This document shows positions 56,143 through 64,000 of a DNA stretch of 64,000 nucleotides, piece after piece. The translations under genes and the position numbers were made by a program. Positions within the stretch are counted from its first letter, which is position 1. Every line of letters starts with the position of its first letter. A model generated the notes under the pieces. The model did not search any database. It had not been told where the DNA came from and saw nothing but the letters and a program-made list of their open reading frames with translations. The DNA lies in contig OX422215.1 of the NCBI GenBank assembly GCA_949130495.1, positions 524,887,755 through 524,951,754 of the forward strand, given 5' to 3'. Source of the stretch: Sambucus nigra. Taxonomy: Eukaryota; Streptophyta; Magnoliopsida; Dipsacales; Adoxaceae.

Positions 56143-57892
56143 TTTCTCTACTGCTAATTTGTGGAGTTGAGGCTATACTTCTAATGAAGAAAGGAATTGC
56201 ATATTTTTTAGATTCATCAGTGGATACCGAGGCAAGATCTACTTGTTGTGGGCGGTGCTGGACTGCATCGTTTTATATTGAAGATTTGAAGACTCCACCC
56301 CATTATATTTGGTGGATCTCTAAGTAGTTTGTAAGTCGTCTTGTGAATGTTAATTCTAAAACAATGTTGAATATAGGTTCTGCCCGAAAGGATTTTTACC
56401 TTTATTTCTTCTTCTTTCTGATTTGGTTAGGAATTTGGCTTCAAATTATCTTGCATATTCACTTTAAATTAAATAAAGGTAAAATTTGGTAAAAAGTGAA
56501 TTTGTGTGTTTATCCTAAGATACAAGTAAATTCATATAACATCTAGAAGTACTTTCTCATAGGTTGAGATTGAGCTGAACACTAACTGTAAAGATTCAAA
56601 AGATGAATAGTGGAAAAAGACAAATAGTGGCAGCAAATGCCAACCCAAAATCAGTCCAAATCAATTTCAAAGGGACAGAATAGGACAATGTCATGCCTTA
56701 CCATACAGACAAACTCAAGACCCCTCAAATATATCTTTTTTCTACTTTTTTTGCAAATTGTAGACTATTTACAGATTTGATTGTTCATATTAGGGTAGGA
56801 AAATCATTAATGCCAAAGTCCAAGGTTAAAATGTTGTACTTGGTGCGGTGCCCAAGTTTACTTAGTGATCAAGTTTGCAATGGACATGTGGAAGGTTTTT
56901 TTGTCATACAATGGTTGGTCATGTGGAAGGATTTTAACCACAAGTTGTCTACTTGATTACTTATAAATACGATACACATGGGAATGATAAATAATACAAC
57001 CAAGTGAGGAAGAAAACAATAAATAGTGCAAAGTGTTTGGAAGAATTTAAAGAATGTATATCTTTGTGGTGAGGATTTCAATTTTTGAGAGTGTGTGAGC
57101 ATTTGTAAAAAATGGTTTATTCTCAAGGTTGAATTAAATTCTCCCTCCTATTGACATAACTTATATTAGACAAATCATGTTAAATCTCGTATGTCTCTCT
57201 TGTGTGCTTGTCAATATTTTTCATCTACAATTTATTTCTATTTGGTTCATTATGGCGCCGGTATTGTGCACAACAGTTCACCTATTAGCATTCTGCTAAA
57301 ATTTATCTTTTAGAATTTAAGGATTTTTGAAAATTTTAAGTTCAATATGTGGGGGTGGGGTGGGGGATGGGGGTGAATTAGTTGAACTTGAAATGCCACC
57401 TCTATCTTAAGGGTAACAATTTTGAGCAAACTCTAAATTTTAAATTAAAATATATTAAAGTCTAATGTATAATATTAGTGATGTATTAAAAAGAAAAGTT
57501 TCCTTTTTATTTTTCTTTTTTACCTCTCATGCGGCATTTTAAGTGCCACCTAGAGTATTTTTTTTTATCTCCCCCACGATAACTCAAATGCCCCAAGACT
57601 TTGAATCCTAAGGTTGAATTTGTTTTTCATCCGAATCTGAAGTCTGAATCGAAAATCTAAAAAATATATTTGTTTTTATATTTGCATGTATTTAGAATTA
57701 TTCATATTCAGAAGTAATTTTACGTTTTAATCATTCAGTGAAAAATACAGTCTTTAGCCTCTTAATATAAAAAAAATACTATTTATTACATCTTGAGTAT
57801 GAATGGTTCAGATTCAGACTTAAGAGGCAAAAACAAAGAATCATAACTTCTCGAGATGGCACTTAGTATCGATACTCTAAAACTTATAATGA
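56143..57892. other. AT-rich flank right of element C
   Basis: No recognised gene. A 65-codon frame at 56130-56327 overlaps the LTR boundary and shows no known motif. A TATA-like TTATAAATA near 56960 and TATGGCGCCGG near 57254 hint at an old LTR end with a primer-like site, but the termini cannot be defined. A G-rich tract is at 57351-57373. Confidence 0.4.
57351..57373 (+). repeat. Potential G-quadruplex tract
   Basis: Four runs of four or more G separated by one or two bases (G5-T-G4-T-G5-AT-G5). It meets the usual G-quadruplex pattern. Function unknown; it could also be a degenerate polypurine tract. Confidence 0.6.
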
Positions 57893-57920
57893 CTAGCACG
57901 CAACCCACGCGATGCGTGGG
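57893..57920 (-). mobile_element. Helitron-like 3' end
   Basis: On the minus strand a perfect 7-bp stem hairpin (CCCACGC-ATC-GCGTGGG) is followed 7 nt later by CTAG and then T. A short hairpin just before a terminal CTRR, inserted before T, is the Helitron 3' signature. The body would lie at higher coordinates and could include the GRF and MULE fragments. No Rep/helicase or 5' TC end was found. Confidence 0.5.
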
Positions 57921-58315
57921 AGCTTTAAAAATCAATTATGATAAGTTATATATATATATACTTTATAGGTTTTTTTTACTATAATACGTTACTAATATTC
58001 AATTTTAGCGTTAAATACAAATTTGTTTAAAAATTATACTTTAATGAGAAAACGTTAAAAATTCAATCTGACTTAACTGGCACGTGATTTGCATGTGGCT
58101 CACTAATTTGGTGAAATAATAGAGTCGTTGCACAGTTATAAAAGATGACATTTGTCATCAAATTAAAAGTATCCATTGGTTTCCATTCCTTTATAACCTC
58201 CTTTGTTTCCTCACAAGCTACCTAACCATTCCTTTATAACCTGCTCAGTTTTTTCAACCACCATATCCACAGAACTAATAACCCGTGCCAACAAAAGCAA
58301 AATAGGAAGCAAAAA
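57921..58315. other. AT-rich spacer
   Basis: Nothing recognised apart from a short imperfect duplication of CTACCTAACCATTCCTTTATAACC-type sequence near 58182-58245. Confidence 0.5.
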
Positions 58316-58968
58316 ATGGTGCAAACAAGCAACGAAGAGGTAATACATACACCACATACTTTACAAGCCATTGCTATGACATTTTTGGAGGTTGAAGATA
58401 TACCAAAGTCTAATATAGATATTAAAAGTCAGTAACAAAATAAAATAATCTAATTTACTATTTTTACAGGAAACTTGTCAAATTTGTAAAGGCAACCATA
58501 ATGCAACTTATTTCCATTGGATTTACACCCACTGTAGAATGCCTGGATGCATTGGACTGAGGAAAATTGGGAGATCAACTGGTAGGAGAAAATACTTGAA
58601 ATTCCAATTTCGTAAATAAAATGGGCCTCAATGGCTATGAGATGCTATGGATGAGGACAATGGAGTTGGTTCATAGAAAAAAACATCTTTATGCTTTGAG
58701 TTTCAAGAAAATGATCATTTTCCAAGGATTGTCCATGGAAGTCTACCATGTTCCCCAATAGACACCCAGGGGTAATGAGTTTATGGACATCCAAAAAACT
58801 TGGAGTTTAGGTCAAAAGTTTCTGAAGTGTCTAAAATGTGATAGGCTTGAGTGGTTGTCCAATGAAATAAGTGAAAAAAATGTAAAATGTGATGTAAGAG
58901 TGAAAGTGAATGTGAGTTTAGATCAAATATATGATAGATTTGAAGGCATGAATAACAAAAATGCATGA
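58316..58968 (+). pseudogene. GRF-type zinc-finger-like gene fragment
   Basis: Starts at ATG 58316 (M-V-Q-T-S-N-E-E-V). After about 120 bp a GT...TTTTACAG stretch of under 40 bp could be a very short intron. Next comes C-Q-I-C-K-G-N-H-N-A-T-Y-F-H-W...T-H-C-R-M-P-G-C. Two segments then look like the second half of GRF zinc fingers: R-K-Y-L-K-F-Q...Q-W-L, and G-Q-K-F-L-K-C-L-K-C-D-R-L-E-W-L-S-N-E-I at about 58810-58870. Stops and frame changes lie between. GRF fingers bind nucleic acid. The call is from motif resemblance only. Confidence 0.4.
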
Positions 58969-59069
58969 AATGTAACAGAAATTCTTGAAATTCTAGTTGT
59001 TAGTAGATATTATTCTTTGATATCGACCATAAGTTACCTATTACCACTTTGATATCATAAAAAATATAC

Positions 59070-59452
59070 TTAGTTCCATATCAATAAAAATATTCCCCAT
59101 AACTGGTTGATATCAACAAAAAAAACTTCTTGTACTACACTACCCCACGGCAGTTTTCTTACTCCTTCATCTACCACCACCTCTAATACCTGACCTAAAA
59201 GCACCCTTTTTACCCCTACCTCTCCCTCCAGATGAACTGCATGCTTGCTCTGTTTGGGTTGAAGTTGGTTGTATTTTTTCACCTTGTTGTGTTATTGCAC
59301 TAGGTTATCTTGAAGATGTATGCATTGCATTTTCTTGTTGTATTGCAGCTGGTCTCCCTCCTTTGCACTTAGGCCTACCTATTTTTTTTACATCATTTGT
59401 CGGTGGCTATGTTAACCCTTGTCCCTTGCAAGTTCTAGAGTTTTGACCAAAA
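59070..59452 (-). pseudogene. MULE (MuDR-like) transposase C-terminal tail, truncated
   Basis: One minus-strand frame from the element D junction reads F-G-Q-N-S-R-T-C-K-G, the end of the CCHC zinc knuckle (usual C-x-x-x-G-H-N-x-R-T-C) that closes many plant MULE transposases. Then I-G-R-P-K-C-K-G-G-R-P, a Gln/Thr/Ser-rich tract, and G-G-R-G-R-G-K-K-G-A-F-R-S-G-I-R-G-G-G-R. Stops are frequent. The first half is cut off by element D at 59453. No MULE terminal repeats were identified. Confidence 0.6.
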
Positions 59453-60021
59453 TGATACGACGCAAATATTGCGTACTTCATCCGTTAACCTACGCGTTAT
59501 TAGCCCCCTCGGGTATCTTAATCCCTCTACTTATGCTCGTTAACCAGACAACTTCGTATTTCTATATATACATTCTTTGCAGGGGTTAATTGAGCTTTAG
59601 TAGGTATTTGGATGCTTAGTATGAAGTTCGGACTTTCTGGAAATGTTCCATTGAAAATTACAGGTTTGGGGGCATTTTAGTAATTTCAGCATTCGGGTTT
59701 GAATCCCGAGCTCTTCACGAAAGTAGAATCCCTTTGATTCCTCTTCGCGTGGCCAGCGACAGTGCATGGATTCGAGTTGTATCGAAGGAGTTATGGCATT
59801 TTTAGATGGTTTTTACTTCAAATTCACACTCAGGGGCACATTCAAGGGCATTTTAGTCATTTCATATTTTGGTCTTTTAGACTAATGTCTTCCTGTATGT
59901 TGTATCCCACTGAGTTATCTTCACGTAGCCTCCGACCGTGCCTAATTCCGAGTTATAACGAAGAAGTTACAACATTTTCCGTAAAGTTAGACAAAGCTGC
60001 GGATTGCATACATGTAGGTAC

Positions 60022-60116
60022 CGAATCGATTCGGACACTCCAAATCGATTCGGTTTGAACCAGTGTGATCATTTCCCTTTGACCAAATCGATTCGGACAC
60101 CCCAAATCGATTCGGT
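60022..60116. repeat. Four AATCGATTCGG motifs in U3 of D
   Basis: Two pairs of AATCGATTCGG, each pair spaced by GACAC-TCC/CCC, lie 60-150 bp upstream of the TATA box. The core is palindromic. Confidence 0.85.
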
Positions 60117-60173
60117 CCTGCATATATTTATTTTTCTTCTTCTTTATTTACAAGTTTACCAAGGGATATTTTG

Positions 60174-60182
60174 TATATAAAT
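60174..60182 (+). promoter_or_regulatory. TATA box of element D LTR
   Basis: TATATAAAT, followed within about 30 bp by a CT-rich stretch where transcription may start. Confidence 0.6.
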
Positions 60183-61053
60183 ACACTCTCTCTTCATTTT
60201 GAAGTGGGGTCTTCATTATTTCTAGTTTTATGGTTTGTAAAATTGGGAGATTTGCCCTACTCCTCTCTTGTACTCTTCGTTTTGTAAGTTGTACCTTAAC
60301 TTTAATTACATTAATTTAGTTGTCTTCCTTAATTTCCATGCTTTCATTTACTTGCTTTCTCTACTTTCTTGCTTAGATTAATTTATTTCTTGTTGTAATT
60401 AGTTTAGTTGTAGTTTAATTTAGTTTGTTCCCATGTCTTGCCCTTAGATAAATAGGGTCGGGATTGTGTTCCGCTATTTACGGGTTTGGACCTCGAAAGT
60501 TAGGGTTTCGTGTAAAATTGCGTTTAATTGAAACAGCGTGTATTAAAGTTGGATTGTTATGCGTTTAACTTTATTTGTTACGCAACTTTAGTGTTTATTG
60601 CGACAATTCGAATTTAATCCGCGTGTGATCATTTTTTATTAAATGTTTAATCTCGCAACTTTGGGTTAAATTCCTTATCGTGTGATGTTTATGCTTAATT
60701 GAAAATGTCTGATTAAATTTCTTTCGAGCCTTAACTCTAATTAGTAGTTGTTTCGATCCGTGTGGTAGAATGTGATCCCGATCCTCGCTTTACTTTTGTG
60801 TAGAGTAACTTATTCTTTTCTTTTGTCACCTTTCCCAACCATCACCTTTTTTTTTTTTACACTTTTATTCTTGAAGTTTTAAAGCAATTAAAATCTAAAA
60901 TTCAATCACTCCCTGTCGATTTTTTACGATATCCGACTTACCGTTGTGCTTGCTTGTCAAGAGTAGTTGTAGTTTAGGTTTTTGCATTGAGTCGTCGAAC
61001 CGATAATAACGATTTGCGTATTACATGATGCACGGTTTGCGCCCGATCAAAAA

Positions 61054-61071
61054 TGGCGCCGTTACTGGGGA
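61054..61071 (+). promoter_or_regulatory. Primer-binding site of element D
   Basis: TGGCGCCGTTACTGGGGA is close to the TGGCGCCGTTGCCGGGGA site typical of Athila elements. Confidence 0.8.
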
Positions 61072-61182
61072 GTGTGTTTTAGATAGTAATTGTTTTATTA
61101 TTTCGTAGTATTTTTCCTTTTGTATTTGTATTCTTTGTTTTAACCTTTTTTGCAGGATATCATATTTTATCACTAAGAAACT

Positions 61183-62151
61183 TTGATTCACGGTTGCTCA
61201 CTTTCTTGCTCGGATTCTCCATCTATAAACAACGAGGTAATAATTTCCTACTATTATGGTTATTACAGTCATTCTAATGATTCTTACTTTGGGGATAGTT
61301 TTCAAGTTTTCCATTTTGAAGATTTTCTTAAGATTGAAAGACTTGAAAACATTTATCGAAATGAAAATCGTTATTGGGAGCTTGAGTTGGATTCATTATT
61401 CGAATCCAATGACGATTCTCATTTCGATACTTTCGAAGGCGAGTTTCAACCAAATGAGGAATCTGAGGCTCTTGAGCTGAGGAAACTTACTTTGGACGAA
61501 ACTTTTCTTCTTTACTCACAAGGTTTGGAAAGCCTAAATGATGCTGGAATGAGACTTGGATCACTTTGCACTGAGATGAATTCTTATGCACAAAACAACG
61601 AGGAGGTGGAAACTTGTGTTTCACCTCAAATTTTCAAAAAAATCCTCATTGAATGTGAATCTCTCTCCCCCAAAATTCAATCTCCTTCCAACGATATGTT
61701 GACGGAGATTAAATTTATTTCATTACCATGTACGTTTTCCGTCATTGAACCATTAGAATTACCGGTTGATTCCTATGAGTCGGTAGAAACTTTTAAAACT
61801 TCTACACTTTTTGCCGATGAGGACTCCTTGTCGGACTTATTTTCGATGGATGTTATCCCCACGTGTGCACCATCTCCCATTCCATTTGAAAAATCTTTGG
61901 GAGATGAGTCGATTTTTCTTGGACCTCAAGTGTACCTTTCCCCCTTATTATCCAAATCCCCCATCGTCCGCCCAAAATTTCAAATTGGCAATGGTTCACT
62001 TTTTTCACAACCCACATGCCTTCCATTGTTCAAAAGGAATTATTATTTTTCGGGAGGCGTGTTCTCTTTTGAGGGCCCACCGTTGATATTTCAAAGTCAA
62101 ATCCCTTTTTGGGTGGATCCTCAACTATTTAGACTTCTAGTGTATAGTTAG
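61183..62151 (+). CDS. Unrecognised 322-codon acidic ORF in element D
   Basis: This frame is open from just after a TAA (61174-61176) to TAG at 62149-62151. It opens with TTG and has no ATG until codon 123 (61549), so true translation may start there or use an exon joined at the TTTTTTGCAG acceptor-like site (61145-61154). The product is acidic. A Tyr/Ser-rich start (I-S-Y-Y-Y-G-Y-Y-S-H-S-N-D-S-Y-F-G-D-S-F) is followed by Glu/Asp-rich segments and a Ser/Pro/Phe-rich second half. No zinc knuckle, protease, RT or membrane segment is visible. Codon 2 onward does not resemble gag as I know it. It is intact over 969 bp among decayed neighbours, which argues for a coding past. Function unknown. Confidence 0.5.
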   Translation: MIHGCSLSCSDSPSINNEVIISYYYGYYSHSNDSYFGDSFQVFHFEDFLKIERLENIYRNENRYWELELDSLFESNDDSHFDTFEGEFQPNEESEALELRKLTLDETFLLYSQGLESLNDAGMRLGSLCTEMNSYAQNNEEVETCVSPQIFKKILIECESLSPKIQSPSNDMLTEIKFISLPCTFSVIEPLELPVDSYESVETFKTSTLFADEDSLSDLFSMDVIPTCAPSPIPFEKSLGDESIFLGPQVYLSPLLSKSPIVRPKFQIGNGSLFSQPTCLPLFKRNYYFSGGVFSFEGPPLIFQSQIPFWVDPQLFRLLVYS

Positions 62152-64000
62152 TGTGAAGCCTAAATAGTAGGTTGTAAATAGTTAGCTTTTTAATTTTCTT
62201 TCTTTCCATTTTAATTTAGTCTATGTAAATAGTTAACTTTTTGTTATTTGATTTTGTTATGCTCGGTACTAATTATTTTGTAGATTTCATTGGACTAATG
62301 CTTATAGAGATCGCTCCAATTTTGGGTAATATCGTTCTTTTCCTCTTTTGGTGTTGTGTTCTTAATGCGCATTGAGGACAATGCAAAATATAAGTTAGGG
62401 GGTGTAAGATATTTTATCCATTTCTTTGTTTTGTCCATGGATTTGCTCACATTAAGTTACTAAGCATGCTTTTTGTTAAAAATTAAAATATTTCAAAAAT
62501 ATTTTCGTTCTTTTTTCTCCTTTGTTGGGCATTTTACCTTGTTTTCAATGATAAATTTCAATAATTGCCCGATCCAATAGACAACTCAACGATGCATGTT
62601 CTCGATTTTAGAAGTTATTAGACTTTAGTCCTCAAATCATTGATATTATGAATACCTTCATGAATTAAACTTTATCCCATGAGCACATGCGCTTTTCTTA
62701 CTTTATTGATTTGGTTGAAGATTTTTATAACTCGGTAATCTTTTGTTGTGTTGTATATACTGACACAGAGTAAGCTTTGTACCTTTCGTAGTTTGTGAGT
62801 GTATACACTATTCTTTCCTCTTTGAAAACGTTGAATTCGTCGGTAATCTCACTATTCTTTCATTTGATCGTTCATTAATTGAGTTCAATCATGAAATGTG
62901 TTACTTGAGCATGATTTTCATATATTGTTTTGACTTGAGAATTTCGTAAACTTTATGAAATGATCATAGGCCATCTTTGTTATATTAGCCATATTAGCCT
63001 TGACCTCGCCTTATGTTTTCCTTAGTCAACCCCTTTGAGCCTAAATATTAGCTTTCATTTCATTACCCAAAATTCCATAACCAACCAAATTGGAGTTATA
63101 CACCATATATATTACCTTACATACCTTTGTTTGGAATGTTTCTTGGGATTGAATGATGTTGTGTAGTGTGGTTGCAATTTTGTGAGAGTGAGAAAAGAAG
63201 AAAGTGTAGTGGGAAAAAAAAGCAAAAAGAAAAGAAAAGAAAACATGAGAAAAAGAAGAAAAGAAAAGAAAAGAAAGAGAAAGTTGTATATGAAGTGTAT
63301 ATAGTTCAATAAGCTTTGATTACTCTCTAATTGTTATATCTAATGCTTGTTTGGAACTTGTTTTCCAATTTTGATATTGCCCACTATTTACCATTATTCC
63401 AAGTTTTTCATTCCGAACACTTTGAATCTGTATATACACCTCCTTCCTTTCGTACCCTAGCCTAACCTACATTACAACCCTATCAAGTCCTATGTGATCT
63501 TAGGGTTCATTTAATTTAAAAGTCATAATAGTTTTGAAAATCTGTGAAACTACATTTTGCCTCCTTTAATGTGCGGGATCTTTCATTGAGATTACATATT
63601 TTTATTTTCTATATAGTGTTCTTCATCTATGACATGTGCGCGGCCTAGTTTCCATTTATATTTACTATTATTGCCCGCGTGTCCCGTGTGTTACCTCCCT
63701 GTTTCAAGTGAATTCATTTGATGAGCGTAATGCTCGTGAGGATTGAATATTTGCACACTTTATGTTTATTCGGTTTATTTAAGTTTTTTCCAAATCATAC
63801 TTTGCATTTGCTCTCCCCCTCCCACTTTTAAAGTTTCAATTATATGAGGTGCATTCAACCTGTTAATAACAATGGACTTTAGCTTGAATTCGTTCAATAT
63901 GCTAATAACATGTTTGAAATCTTTTTCGTTGTTGTTGAGTTTGTCGCATGTTGGGTTGGGCATATTTTGAGGAAACTATATGATGTTTGTGGGTATCATC
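62152..64000. other. 3' interior of element D, non-coding
   Basis: Holds GCATTGAGGACAATGC and AGTTAGGGGG (62369-62402), then no supported gene. A purine-rich AAAAGAAAAG tract (about 63191-63288) resembles the A/G tracts of Athila elements. The small minus-strand frames at 63112-63309 and 63775-63963 are low-complexity or unsupported. Confidence 0.55.

Larger units (their letters stand above)
59453..61049 (+). repeat. 5' LTR of element D
   Basis: From TGATACGACGC to GCCCGATCA (TGAT/ATCA termini), followed by 4 nt and the primer site. TATATAAAT at 60174-60182 is the likely TATA box. It interrupts the MULE tail; the preceding CAAAA is the predicted target duplication. Confidence 0.8.
59453..64000 (+). 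mobile_element. Element D: Athila-like LTR element with non-canonical interior
   Basis: A 1,597-bp LTR and an Athila-type primer site are followed, within 1.3 kb, by one unrecognised reading frame and then by GCATTGAGGACAATGCAAAA and AGTTAGGGGG. Those motifs are of the kind seen near the 3' end of Athila-type coding regions. A long A/G-rich tract follows. No gag, protease, RT or integrase motif is visible, so this looks like a large non-autonomous derivative. The 3' LTR lies beyond the right edge. Confidence 0.65.

Noticed and set aside
56130..56327. 65-codon frame at the edge of element C's LTR
   Set aside because: It begins inside the LTR and crosses its boundary; no motif recognised.
56560..57260. 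An LTR ending at TATGGCGCCGG
   Set aside because: A TATA-like box and a primer-like site are present, but no start, no termini and no downstream gag could be shown.

Overview
This is a plant nuclear window made almost entirely of nested and decayed transposable elements. I find no convincing single-copy host gene, rRNA or tRNA. The evidence for a plant is dual-RNase H Ty3/Gypsy pol genes, a CACTA (En/Spm) DNA transposon with tnp2, DUF4216/DUF4218 and Ptta/En/Spm domains, a Met-initiator-tRNA primer site, a plant MULE zinc-knuckle tail and a DUF7745 gene. The density and nesting suggest a large-genome angiosperm, perhaps a eudicot; I cannot name the species.

The order of insertion can be read from the junctions. 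The oldest layer is element C, a minus-strand Ty3/Gypsy element (integrase and gag remnants, tRNA-iMet primer site, LTR 53758-56142). Element B1 (plus strand, 26722-50247) landed in C's integrase. Element B2 (plus, 27501-39737, two 984-bp LTRs) then landed in B1's gag with a 5-bp target duplication. Element A (minus strand, from beyond the left edge to 26721) landed in B1's 5' LTR. A was itself broken twice: an 11,910-bp CACTA transposon (6965-18874, target duplication AGT) sits in its reverse transcriptase, and a 2,003-bp solo LTR (2635-4637, target duplication GTATA) sits in its integrase. At both sites A's homology and frame resume across the insertion once one copy of the duplication is removed.

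A, B1 and B2 share one layout: gag, protease, RT, RNase H, a second RNase H and integrase on one strand, then an accessory gene on the opposite strand running tail-to-tail towards pol. In A this is a DUF7745 gene (599-1873). In B1 and B2 it is a spliced gene resembling the 'putative gypsy-type transposon' family (about 46268-48675 and 35738-38181). In B1 and B2 a tandem array fills the gap between the two converging 3' ends. All coding regions carry stops or frameshifts. Several stops in B1 or B2 lie where the sister copy keeps CAG, CAA or TGG, as expected from decay of methylated cytosines.

The CACTA element has 14-bp termini, palindromic subterminal repeats at both ends, a two-gene module (TNPD-like 13949-17523; TNPA-like 12108-13661), 17 TTATATATA palindromes and an 18-copy array of about 157/169-bp units. 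The right part (56143-64000) holds a Helitron-like 3' end, a GRF-type zinc-finger pseudogene, a MULE transposase tail, and element D. D has an Athila-like LTR (59453-61049) and a primer site, followed not by gag-pol but by one unrecognised 322-codon acidic reading frame. D runs off the right edge.
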